Source of the DNA: CAWCLK01 sp963796225
GTDB taxonomy: Bacteria; Actinomycetota; Nitriliruptoria; Nitriliruptorales; Nitriliruptoraceae
Reading direction: 5' to 3'
DNA length: 64,000 nt
Assembly: GCA_963796225.1 (NCBI GenBank)
Contig: CAWCLK010000026.1
Location: 1 to 64,000 of the forward strand
This document shows, piece after piece, positions 1 through 16,903 of this stretch. Each line of letters opens with the position of its first letter. Positions within the stretch are counted from its first letter, which is position 1. Position numbers and translations under genes: made by a program. Under the pieces are notes generated by a model. It was not told the origin of the DNA and made no database searches. It worked only from the letters and a program-made list of their open reading frames with translations.

Positions 1-3
1 CAT
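1..3 (-). CDS. rplD: Start codon of next gene, expected ribosomal protein L4 (partial)
   Basis: The complement of the first five bases reads TGATG: the TGA closes rplC and the ATG opens another frame that leaves the window. In the S10 operon the gene after rplC is almost always rplD. Only the start codon is visible, so the identity rests on gene order alone. Confidence 0.45.
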
Positions 4-668
4 CAGGCCTCACTCCCTTCCGGCAGCGCGCCCCGCTGGCCCTTGACGGCCGAGCGGATGAACACGACCGAGCCGTTGGCCCCGGGCACGGCGCCCTTGA
101 CCAGGATCAGGCCGTGCTCGGTGTCGATGTCGACGACCTCGAGGTTCTGCACCGTGACGCGCTCGCCGCCCATGCGGCCGGCCATGCGCATCCCCTTGAA
201 GGTGCGGCCGGGCGTGGACGCCATGCCGACCGAGCCGGGGTGGCGGTTCTTCTTCTTGACGCCGTGGCCGTCGCCCATGCCGCGGAAGTTGTGCCGCTTC
301 ATGACGCCGGCGTAGCCCTTGCCCTTGCTCGTGCCGGTGACGTCGATGGTCTCGCCGGCGACGAAGGCGTCGCAGGTGACCGTGGCACCGAGCTCGGGCA
401 GCTCGTCGTCGGTCTCGTAGCGCAGCTCGGCCAGGACCTTGGCCGACGCGACGTCGGACTTGGCCAGGTGGCCGGCGGCCGGCTTGGAGGTGTGCTTGCG
501 CGAGCCGTAGGCCAGCTGGACCGCGGCGTAGCCGTCGGTCTCGGGCGTCTTGACCTGGGCGACCGTGCACGGGCCGGCCTCGACGACGGTGACCGGCACG
601 ATCCGGTTCTCGTCGTCGAACACCTGTGTCATCCCGAGCTTGGTGCCCAGGATTCCCTTGGCAGCCAT
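3..668 (-). CDS. rplC: 50S ribosomal protein L3
   Basis: Large-subunit protein that binds 23S rRNA near the peptidyl-transferase centre and starts 50S assembly. The 221-residue product begins MAAKGILGTKLGMTQVFDD and has the conserved glycine- and basic-rich stretch around residues 115-165 (GTSKGKGYAGVMKRH, then HPGSVGMASTPGRTFKG). The length is normal. It follows rpsJ on the same strand after 129 bp and its stop overlaps the next start (TGATG). A GGAA motif precedes the ATG. Confidence 0.97.
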   Translation of the reverse strand: MAAKGILGTKLGMTQVFDDENRIVPVTVVEAGPCTVAQVKTPETDGYAAVQLAYGSRKHTSKPAAGHLAKSDVASAKVLAELRYETDDELPELGATVTCDAFVAGETIDVTGTSKGKGYAGVMKRHNFRGMGDGHGVKKKNRHPGSVGMASTPGRTFKGMRMAGRMGGERVTVQNLEVVDIDTEHGLILVKGAVPGANGSVVFIRSAVKGQRGALPEGSEA

Positions 669-797
669 GGTGGGTTCCTTGTCGAGCGGAGGAGCGAGCC
701 CTCGGCTTGGGTCGACGTCATCGCGCGGGGCGAGCGGTTGAGCGAGGGAGCGAACCCTCTGACGTCTCGAAAACGTGCAGTGCTGTGAGCCGGTGGG
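669..797 (-). repeat. rpsJ-rplC spacer with imperfect direct repeat
   Basis: On the minus strand this spacer holds two similar roughly 20-base stretches, GAGGGTTCGCTCCCTCGCTC and GAGGGCTCGCTCCTCCGCTC, about 50 bases apart. The first could fold on itself. It may be a leader or processing element in the S10 operon; no function can be assigned. Confidence 0.3.
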
Positions 798-1109
798 CTA
801 CAGCTTGATCTCGATGTCGACACCCGCCGGCAGCGACAGGCCCATCAGCTTGTCGATGGTCTTCTGCGTCGGCTGGTGGATGTCGATGAGGCGCTTGTGC
901 GTGCGCATCTCGAAGTGCTCGCGCGAGTCCTTGTACTTGTGGGGCGACTTGATGACGCACCACACGTTGCGTTCGGTCGGCAGCGGCACGGGGCCGGTGA
1001 CGTGTGCACCGGTGGCCTCGACCGTGTCGACGATCTCGCGCGCGGAGCGGTCCAGGACCTCGTGGTCGTAGGCCTTGAGCCGGATCCGGATCTTCTGTTC
1101 AGCAGCCAT
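798..1109 (-). CDS. rpsJ: 30S ribosomal protein S10 / NusE
   Basis: Small-subunit head protein that also acts as NusE in antitermination complexes with NusB and NusG. The 103-residue product starts MAAEQKIRIRLKAYDHEVLD and contains the family signature region TGPVPLPTERNVWCVIKSPHKYKDSREHFE (middle third shown only in part: residues 38-66). Length is standard. It is the first gene of the S10 operon here, with tuf upstream and rplC downstream. A strong hairpin lies between tuf and this gene. Confidence 0.98.
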   Translation of the reverse strand: MAAEQKIRIRLKAYDHEVLDRSAREIVDTVEATGAHVTGPVPLPTERNVWCVIKSPHKYKDSREHFEMRTHKRLIDIHQPTQKTIDKLMGLSLPAGVDIEIKL

Positions 1110-1137
1110 CGGCGTGCCTTCTCACAGTTGGTGGTGC

Positions 1138-1162
1138 GGGCCCCGGCATGCGGCCGGGGCCC
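1138..1162 (-). terminator. Hairpin between tuf copy 1 and rpsJ
   Basis: A perfect 10-bp stem (GGGCCCCGGC with GCCGGGGCCC) and a 5-base loop lie just past the tuf stop. There is no clear T-run. It likely separates the str operon from the S10 operon, either as a terminator or an attenuator. Confidence 0.55.
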
Positions 1163-1168
1163 GGTGAC

Positions 1169-2354
1169 TCACTTGAGGATGTTGGTGACGCGGCCGGCGC
1201 CCACGGTCCGTCCACCCTCACGGATGGCGAACTTGAGGCCCTCGTCCATCGCGATCGGGGCGATCAGCTCCACCGTCATCTCGGTGTTGTCACCCGGCAT
1301 CACCATCTCCACACCATCCGGCAGCGTGACCGCACCGGTCACGTCCGTGGTGCGGAAGTAGAACTGCGGCCGGTAGTTGTTGAAGAACGGCGTGTGCCGA
1401 CCACCCTCGTCCTTGGACAGCACATACACCTGCGCCTCGAACTGGGTGTGCGGCGTGATCGACCCCGGCGCCGCCAACACCTGACCACGCTCGACCTCGT
1501 CGACCTTGGTGCCACGCAGCAGCACACCCACGTTGTCGCCCGCCTGGCCCTCGTCCAGCAGCTTGCGGAACATCTCCACACCGGTCACCGTCGTCGACGT
1601 GGTGTCCTTGATCCCCACGATCTCGACCGTGTCACCGACCTTGACCAGACCACCCTCGATCCGGCCCGTGACCACCGTGCCACGACCCGTGATCGAGAAC
1701 ACGTCCTCGATCGGCATGATGAACGGCTTGTCCAGAGCACGCGAGGGCTCCTCGAAGTACTCGTCCACCGTGGCCATCAGCTCGAGGACCTTGGACTCCC
1801 ACTCCTCGTCCCCGTCCAGCGCCTTGAGCGCACGACACACGCACGATCGGGGTGTCCGCATCGAACTCGTAGGACTCCAGCAGCTCGGAGACCTCCATCT
1901 CCACCAGCTCCAGCAGCTCCTCGTCATCGACCATGTCGCACTTGTTCAGCGCCACCACCAGCTTCGGGACACCCACCTGACGCGCCAACAGCACGTGCTC
2001 ACGCGTCTGCGGCATCGGACCATCCGTCGCACTGACCACCAGGATCGCCCCATCCATCTGGGCCGCACCCGTGATCATGTTCTTCACATAGTCCGCGTGC
2101 CCCGGCGCATCCACGTGCGCATAGTGACGGTTGTCCGTCTCGTACTCCACGTGGGAGACGTTGATCGTGATCCCACGCTCACGCTCCTCCGGCGCCTTGT
2201 CGATCGCATCGAACGCCATCGACTGCACATTCGGATTCGCCTTGTGCAACACGTTGGTGATCGCCGCCGTCAACGTCGTCTTGCCATGGTCGACGTGACC
2301 AATCGTGCCGATGTTCATGTGCGGCTTGGTCCGCTCGAACTTTTCCTTGGCCAT
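1169..2354 (-). CDS. tuf: Elongation factor Tu, copy 1 (frameshifted in this sequence)
   Basis: GTPase that delivers aminoacyl-tRNA to the ribosome. It begins MAKEKFERTKPHMNIGTIGH with G1 motif GHVDHGKT and G3 DAPGH. The span is 1186 nt, one base longer than the intact second copy (1185 nt, 22842-24026). Around 1836-1850 the reading switches from ...TPIVRVS to a frame reading ALKALDGDEEWE; deleting one T after the VRVS codons restores the family sequence. Domains 2 and 3 then run normally to the stop. It is last in rpsL-rpsG-fusA-tuf. Either a sequencing insertion or a genuinely broken copy tolerated because a second tuf exists; I favour the former because essential single-copy genes nearby show the same lesion. 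Confidence 0.9.
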
Positions 2355-2426
2355 GTGCCTACAGCCTCCGTGGCGTGGTGCCGTGTGCGTGGGTGGGTGC
2401 TGTGCTAGGTGGGCGTCGGGTGCACG

Positions 2427-4547
<2,121 letters not shown>

Positions 4548-4621
4548 GCTTGTCGTCCTCGAAAGGGTCGCGGTGGGGTGGGGGTCGCGGGCCGGCGGGG
4601 TCACCGCCGGCCGGCGCGTGA

Positions 4622-5096
4622 TCACCAGCGGTAGTGGGCGAAGGCGCGGTTGGCCTCCGCCATCTTGTGGGTGTCCTCGCGGCGCTTGACCGCGGCGCCG
4701 ACGCCGTTGGAGGCGTCGAGCAGCTCGCCGGCGAGGCGCTCGCCCATGGTCTTCTCGCGGCGGATGCGGGCGTAGCCCACGATCCAGCGCAGGGCCAGGG
4801 TGGTCTGGCGCGGCACGGCGCACCTCGATCGGCACCTGGTAGGTCGCGCCACCGACGCGGCGGGACTTGACCTCGAGCTGGGGCTTGACGTTCTCGATCG
4901 CGCGCTTGACGACCGACAGCGGGTCACCGCCCTGCACGCGCGAGCCGATGTCGGCCAGTGCGTCGTAGACGATGCGCTCGGCGACCGAGCGCTTGCCGTC
5001 GACCATCACGCGGTTGGTCAGCTGGGTGACCAGGGTGGAGCCGTACTTCGGGTCGGCCTTGGTCTTGCGGCGTCCCGGTGAGCCCTTGCGCGGCAT
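4622..5096 (-). CDS. rpsG: 30S ribosomal protein S7 (frameshifted in this sequence)
   Basis: Primary 16S rRNA binder of the small-subunit head, near the E site. The N-terminal part MPRKGSPGRRKTKADPKYGS up to QVPIEVR is in one frame; the C-terminal part QTTLALRWIVGYARIRREKT to AFAHYRW is in another. The 475-nt span is one base over 158 codons. Dropping one G near 4808-4812 joins them into a normal 157-residue S7. Essential and single-copy here, so the shift is almost certainly a sequence error. Confidence 0.93.
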
Positions 5097-5097
5097 C

Positions 5098-5469
5098 TCA
5101 GCCCTCCTTCTTCACGCCGTAGCGGGACCGCGCCTGCTTGCGGTCGCGCACGGGGGCGGCGTCGAGCGCGCCGCGGATCACCTTGTAACGAACACCCGGG
5201 AGGTCCTTCACACGGCCACCACGCACGAGCACGATGGAGTGCTCCTGGAGGTTGTGGCCCTCGCCCGGGATGTAGGCCGTGACCTCGATCCCGGAGCTCA
5301 GGCGCACGCGGCAGACCTTGCGCAGTGCCGAGTTCGGCTTCTTCGGGGTGGTCGTGTACACGCGGGTGCACACGCCACGCCGCTGCGGCGAGCCCTTGAG
5401 CGCCAGGGTGCGGTTCTTGGTGGGCTTGTCCTGGCGGCCCTTGCGCACCAACTGCTGGATGGTGGGCAT
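5098..5469 (-). CDS. rpsL: 30S ribosomal protein S12
   Basis: Decoding-centre protein and first gene of the str operon. The start chosen is the ATG at 5469 (MPTIQQLVRKGRQDKPTKNR) behind GAGGAAG; the product has 123 residues as expected. The conserved TTTPKKPNSALRKVCRV and PGVRYKVIRG segments are intact, with lysine in the usual streptomycin-sensitive KKPNS context. The gap to rpsG is 1 bp, so they are co-translated. Confidence 0.98.
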   Translation of the reverse strand: MPTIQQLVRKGRQDKPTKNRTLALKGSPQRRGVCTRVYTTTPKKPNSALRKVCRVRLSSGIEVTAYIPGEGHNLQEHSIVLVRGGRVKDLPGVRYKVIRGALDAAPVRDRKQARSRYGVKKEG

Positions 5470-6042
5470 CGGTTGCTTCCTCGGTGTCGTCACGCTCGCA
5501 GGTGGCGAGCGTGTCGGGTGGTCGTGTGCGTCTCGTGGCGGGGCGGTGTGGTCACATCGCTCGAACCACGGAGCCGGGCGTTCCGGAACCTCGGTTCCGA
5601 GCAGGCAGCACGAGACCGCGGGTCGGGTGAGAGGTGGTGGCGTCGTCCGTCTGGTGCGACGGTCGGCCGGCGGAACCCCGTACTCCCCGTGCACGGCACG
5701 AGGTGGGCGATGCGGCCGGGTCGGCGCCCGGAACACACGCCACGGGTGAGCACCCGTGGCGCGGACGCGCACCGTACCCGCGGTGCTCGGGGCGCGCAAC
5801 CTCGAGCACGAGGCTCGGGCAGCAGGTCGACGCCCCGCCGACCCCGGCCCTCCGCGCAGCGACCTGTCCGCCCTCGTACGCGGCCCAGGCCCGGAGTGGA
5901 CGCTCCTCCGCCGTTCGGCCACCGGCCACTAGTCCATTCGGGTGCCCCTTCGGCCGGGTCATGGGGCTACGAGCCCCGTCGTACCTTCCCTCGCAGCACG
6001 GCGCGCCCTGCGCCGCTCCCGCCGATCCTGGAGGATCATCCA
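5470..6042. promoter_or_regulatory. Intergenic region between rpsL and the first mini-lipoprotein
   Basis: These 573 bases separate divergent genes and must hold the str-operon promoter (minus) and the lipoprotein promoter (plus). Besides the rpsL leader hairpin there is a perfect 10-bp inverted repeat at 5738-5761 (CGCCACGGGT, loop GAGC, ACCCGTGGCG). I could not pick a convincing -10/-35 pair. No open frame in it resembles a gene. Confidence 0.5.
5491..5513 (-). promoter_or_regulatory. Leader hairpin just upstream of rpsL
   Basis: A perfect 9-bp stem (CACGCTCGC with GCGAGCGTG) and 5-base loop ends 22 bases before the rpsL start. Its position immediately 5' of the ribosome-binding site suggests a leader structure in the str-operon mRNA. 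A protein-binding role is a guess. Confidence 0.4.
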
Positions 6043-6294
6043 ATGCGTACCTTCGCCCGCCGCTCGTCCGTCATCGCCCTCGCGGGCGTCCTGGCCCTCG
6101 GTGCCGTCGCCTGTGGCGACGACGCCGACGACGCCGGCACCGACGTCAACGTGACCGAGCAGGAGACCACTCCCGCCGTCCAGGACACGGTCACCGAGCA
6201 GGACACGATGACCGAGATGGACACCGAGATGGCGACCGAGACCGAGACGATGACCGAGGACATGACCTCGCCGTCCGAGACCACCACCGAGTGA
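6043..6294 (+). CDS. Small Met/Glu/Thr-rich lipoprotein 1
   Basis: An 83-residue predicted lipoprotein: basic N-terminus MRTFARR, hydrophobic core, lipobox LGAVAC with Cys24, then CGDDADDAGTDVN and a low-complexity acidic tail with alternating TEM, DTEM and TET units. The mature part has no recognisable domain and is probably disordered on the cell surface. The start follows GGAGGATC. It is one of a tandem pair on the strand opposite the flanking RNA-polymerase and ribosomal operons. A strong terminator follows. Function unknown; the regular methionines could bind metals or absorb oxidation, but nothing shows this. Confidence 0.75.
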   Translation: MRTFARRSSVIALAGVLALGAVACGDDADDAGTDVNVTEQETTPAVQDTVTEQDTMTEMDTEMATETETMTEDMTSPSETTTE

Positions 6295-6320
6295 CCTCGG
6301 TCTGACGGCTCCCGCGACGG

Positions 6321-6346
6321 ACGGCCGCCCCGCACGGGGCGGCCGT
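6321..6346 (+). terminator. Terminator after lipoprotein 1
   Basis: An 11-bp perfect stem (ACGGCCGCCCC with GGGGCGGCCGT, loop GCAC) begins 26 bases after the stop and is followed by TCGTGC. GC-rich intrinsic-type hairpin. Confidence 0.7.
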
Positions 6347-6475
6347 TCGTGCATCGGTCGAAGGCCCGCCTCGGCTGACCTGATGACCGGGGCGAGCCCG
6401 TGCGGCCCGTGCGTACCGTGGCGGGCCACGGCGCTGGAGATCCAGCGCCGTCTCCCGTTCACGAAGGACCTGCCC

Positions 6476-6722
6476 ATGCGTAGCACCCTGACCCGCCGTG
6501 CCACCGCCCTGACCTTCGCCGGTCTGCTCGCCCTCGGCGCCACCGCCTGTGGCGACGACGCCGACGACGCCAACACCAACGTCGACGAGGTCCAGTCCGA
6601 GGTCTCGGAGAACACCTCGGAGATGACCTCCGAGATGGACTCCGAGGTCGAGCACCGAGATGTCCGAGATGGACTCGGAGATGGACACCGAGATGGGCAC
6701 CGAGACCGAGTCGGCCGGCTGA
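6476..6722 (+). CDS. Small Met/Glu-rich lipoprotein 2 (frameshifted in this sequence)
   Basis: Paralogue of the preceding gene: MRSTLTRRATALTFAGLLAL, lipobox LGATAC, then CGDDADDANTNVDE and repeated SEM/DSEM/TEM units. The frame breaks near 6653 after SEMDSEVE; removing one base gives TEMSEMDSEMDTEMGTETES and a stop at 6720-6722, an 81-residue protein of the same style. The 247-nt span is one base over a multiple of three. Signal peptide and acidic opening match lipoprotein 1, pointing to tandem duplication followed by divergence of the repeats. Function unknown. Confidence 0.65.
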
Positions 6723-6738
6723 CCCACTCCCCCACGCA

Positions 6739-6777
6739 CAGCACGACGGGCGCCCTCCACGGGCGCCCGTCGTGCTG
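6739..6777. terminator. Bidirectional terminator between lipoprotein 2 and rpoC
   Basis: A perfect 17-bp stem with a 5-base loop (CAGCACGACGGGCGCCC, TCCAC, GGGCGCCCGTCGTGCTG) lies between the convergent stops at 6722 and 6793. It can serve both transcripts. Confidence 0.85.
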
Positions 6778-6792
6778 TTGCGTTGGACGTGC

Positions 6793-10805
<4,013 letters not shown>

Positions 10806-10916
10806 GTGACGTTCCTGCTTCCTTCATCTCCCCCACCCGGTGCCGGGTGAGGTGCCGGCCCCCGAGCGTCCCCGGGGGCGGCCTTCAAATGTGATTCGCG
10901 ATGGCGGCGTTCGACG

Positions 10917-14508
<3,592 letters not shown>

Positions 14509-14880
14509 GGTGGACCTCCGTCAGGCGTCGTGGCGGGTGTGCGGGATGGGACGAGAGGGGTGTGCCGACGACACCGCACCCGCACGAGGTAGCGATGTCG
14601 CGTCGGATCGGGTTCGGTCACCCGGTCCTGCCCGAGGGTGAGGTCGACGCAGTCCGCCCCGGTACCGGCGACCTACCGGTGCAACGCGTCAACGCTCCCG
14701 GTCCGTCGAGGACCGTGGGAGCGTGCGAAGGCATCAGGAGGTCGGCGTGGAGTGGCGTCGGGTCACCAGCAAGGACGAGGCAGGCACACGGCAGCCCGGC
14801 ACGATAGCCGCGAATGGTCGCGGGCGCAACCACGAGGTCGCGCCCACCGCACGGCTGGGCGAGAAGCCGGGAAGGATGCT
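14509..14880 (-). promoter_or_regulatory. Spacer between the rplL attenuator hairpin and rpoB
   Basis: About 370 bases without a gene between the rplL terminator-like hairpin and the rpoB start. By analogy with other bacteria this is where a secondary rpoBC promoter or an RNase processing site lies. I did not find a convincing sigma-A-type box. Confidence 0.4.
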
Positions 14881-14928
14881 ACCGACCGAGGGGACCGGGG
14901 GGAAGGCCCGCCGGTCCCCTCGATCGGT
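14881..14928 (-). terminator. Attenuator hairpin after rplL
   Basis: An 18-bp stem with one mismatch (ACCGACCGAGGGGACCGG with CCGGTCCCCTCGATCGGT) and a 12-base loop, about 50 bases past the rplL stop. It probably lets only part of transcription pass, keeping L7/L12 in excess over RNA polymerase. Confidence 0.7.
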
Positions 14929-14979
14929 CCGACCGGAGGACCATGCGGTTGTCACCACATTGGTCTCCGGTCGGCGGGG

Positions 14980-15367
14980 TCACTGTGAGCTCGACGGTGG
15001 CGCCGACGCCCTCGAGGGTCTCCTTGGCGGACTCGGCGGCAGCCTTGTCCACGCCCTCGAGCACGGCCTTGGGCGCGCCCTCGACCAGCTCCTTGGCCTC
15101 CTTCAGGCCGAGGTTGGTCAGGCCGCGCACCTCCTTGATGACCTTGATCTTCTGGTCGCCGGCCGCGGCCAGGACCACGTCGAAGGAGTCCTTCTCCTCC
15201 TCGACGGCGGCCTCGCCGCCACCGGCGGCGACGCCACCGGCCACGGCCACGGGGGCCGCGGCGGAGACCTCGAAGGTGTCCTCGAACTTCTTGACGAGGT
15301 CCGAGAGCTCCATGAGCGTGAGCTCCTTGAAGGCCTCGATCAGCTCGTCGGTCGACAGCTTGGCCAT
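14980..15367 (-). CDS. rplL: 50S ribosomal protein L7/L12 (frameshifted in its last codons)
   Basis: Multi-copy stalk protein that recruits translation GTPases. MAKLSTDELIEAFKELTLME forms the dimerisation domain, then an Ala/Gly hinge near residues 36-54, then the globular domain IKVIKEVRGLTNLGLKEAKE. The C-terminus should read VELK and stop; here the codons are GAG CTC ACAG TGA, so one inserted C hides the TGA at 14980-14982 and gives a spurious 33-residue tail. The 388-nt span is one base over 129 codons. It follows rplJ after 68 bp. Confidence 0.95.
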
Positions 15368-15435
15368 GATGTTCCTCCTGGGGCGGCCGCGTCGGCCGCG
15401 TGGTGCGGTGCGTTGGTCAGGTCAGTGGGGGTGGG

Positions 15436-16206
15436 TCAGGACTCGTCGTCGGCGTCGGCGTCCGCGTCGGCCTCGTCGGCGCCGGGCTCGCCGGCGTCGG
15501 CGTCCTCGGCGTCGGCCTCGTTCGCCTCGGCGACCACGTCCTCGCCCGCGGGGGCGGCGGTGGTGGCCTCCTCGGCGGCCGGGACGTCCTCGTCGGACGC
15601 CTCGGCGGCGGGTTCCTCGGCGGCCGGCTCGTCAGCGACCGGCTCGTCGGCGGGCTCCTCGGCGGCCGGCTCGTCCGCCGGGGCGCCCGGGGCACCACCG
15701 GCGTCGATGAGCGCCTGGATGAGCTGGGCCTGCTTGACGGGCAGCGCGTTGAGCAGCCGGGCCGTGTTCGCCAGCGCACCGTGCATGAGCCCGGCGAGCC
15801 GGGTCAGCAGCTCCTCGCGCGAGGCGAGGTCGGCGAGCTTGAGGGCCTCGGCGGCGTCGAGCACGGCGCCGTCGAGGTAGCCACCCTTGAACTCGAGCTC
15901 CGGGTGGTCCTTGGCGAAGGCCTTGAGGGCCTTGGCCGGGCCGACCGGGTCGTCCTCGCAGAACACCAGGGCGGTCGGACCCGTCAGCAGGTCCTCGAGC
16001 CCCTCGAGCCCGGCGTCGCGCGCGGCGATGCGGGTGAGGGTGTTCTTGGCGACCCGGTAGCTGGCGTTCGCCTTGCGCAGCTCGGCGCGAAGCTCGGCCA
16101 GCTCGGTGACGCTGAGCCCGCGGTAGTTGGTCAGCAGTGTCGCGGCCGACGAGGACAGGTTGTCCCTGACCTCGGCGACGGCGGCGACCTTGTCTGGCCG
16201 TGCCAC
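15436..16206 (-). CDS. rplJ: 50S ribosomal protein L10 with long acidic tail
   Basis: Anchors L7/L12 dimers on 23S rRNA and usually represses its own operon. I choose the GTG at 16206 (MARPDKVAAVAEVRDNLSSS) because AAGGAG lies 5 bases before it; the GTG at 16212 overlaps that motif. Residues 1-170 are a normal L10 core (TLLTNYRGLSVTELAELRAE, AKNTLTRIA). Beyond residue about 173 comes some 80 residues of Ala/Glu/Asp-rich repeats (ADEPAAEEPADEPVADEP and similar), about half again the usual length. The tail follows the L7/L12-binding helix, so it would sit at the stalk base. Confidence 0.93.
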   Translation of the reverse strand: MARPDKVAAVAEVRDNLSSSAATLLTNYRGLSVTELAELRAELRKANASYRVAKNTLTRIAARDAGLEGLEDLLTGPTALVFCEDDPVGPAKALKAFAKDHPELEFKGGYLDGAVLDAAEALKLADLASREELLTRLAGLMHGALANTARLLNALPVKQAQLIQALIDAGGAPGAPADEPAAEEPADEPVADEPAAEEPAAEASDEDVPAAEEATTAAPAGEDVVAEANEADAEDADAGEPGADEADADADADDES

Positions 16207-16212
16207 GTGCAC

Positions 16213-16470
16213 TCCTTCATGTCACATCGAGCCGCAGGGTCGGTGCGATCCGGCCCGGGAACGACGAGGCCCCTGCGGGGCAGGTCCCGGCAGGGGCGAA
16301 CAGTGAGCGCGGCGGCCGCGGGGCGGCACGTGGCGGTCTGCAGTCTGCACCTGCGCGGGACGCGCGTCGCTCCCGATACTGCTCGCGTGGCGAGCCGGAG
16401 CGGGCGACCTTCGGCCCACGGGCGTGGGCGTCCTGCGGTCTGTGGTTCGGTCGGGGACCGTACAGGGCGG
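16213..16470 (-). promoter_or_regulatory. Candidate L10 leader (L10/L12 autoregulatory region)
   Basis: The 300 bases between the receiver-domain gene and rplJ have no gene. The minus strand contains CACAGACCGCAGGACGCC near 16427-16444 and a related GCAGGTGCAGACTGCAGACC nearer rplJ, resembling the AGACCGC-type L10 binding element of bacterial rplJ leaders. Position and motif fit; the fold was not computed. Confidence 0.45.
16269..16297 (-). promoter_or_regulatory. Hairpin in the rplJ leader
   Basis: An 8-bp perfect stem (GCCCCTGC with GCAGGGGC) with a 13-base loop, about 60 bases upstream of the rplJ start. It lies in the region expected to carry the L10 autoregulatory leader. Confidence 0.45.
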
Positions 16471-16510
16471 CTGGCGGGACTGCCAACCGGGGCGTGGCGT
16501 CAGCGCGCGC

Positions 16511-16903
16511 TCACCGCGACCCCAGCGCCTCCTCGACCGCCTCGAGGAGGGCGAACGCGCCGAACGGGCGCTCGAGCACGACGTCGATCCGGGCCTCGGC
16601 GAGGTCCCCGGCCGACACCGGACGGGCGAGGTCGGTCAGCAGCACGACGCCGATGCCGGCCGTCTGGGGCTGCTGGCGCAGGGCTCGGGCCGTGGCCAGG
16701 CCGCCGACCGTCGGCAGGTCGGCGTCGACGACCAGGACCTCGGGGACCTCGGCCGCCACGGCACGGACCGCCGAGGCGGCGTCGACGGCCTCGCGGACCC
16801 GCCAGCCCGACCCGGAGAAGGTCAGCTGGACCAGGTTGCGCGTCGGGGCGTCGGCGTCGGCCACCACCACGCGGGTGGTGGCCGGACCGGCACCGGAGGT
16901 CAC
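16511..16903 (-). CDS. Stand-alone response-regulator receiver domain, atypical
   Basis: A 130-residue single receiver domain with no output domain. It has RVVVADADAP (acid residues D16 and D18), phospho-acceptor D60 in VLVVDADLP with proline four residues on, and T90 in VVLLT. The invariant lysine before proline is replaced by R112 (LERPF) and one of the usual paired acids is alanine, so phosphorylation may be altered or absent. The GTG start overlaps the rplA TGA (GTGA), so it is translationally coupled to L1 inside the L11-L1-L10-L12 gene order, where no such gene is normally found. It may signal ribosome synthesis status or be a free-standing switch; there is no kinase nearby. Confidence 0.85.
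   Translation of the reverse strand: MTSGAGPATTRVVVADADAPTRNLVQLTFSGSGWRVREAVDAASAVRAVAAEVPEVLVVDADLPTVGGLATARALRQQPQTAGIGVVLLTDLARPVSAGDLAEARIDVVLERPFGAFALLEAVEEALGSR

Noticed and set aside
669..797. Repeats in the rpsJ-rplC spacer as an attachment site
   Set aside because: The two copies are imperfect, short and not next to a tRNA or integrase; a leader structure is simpler.
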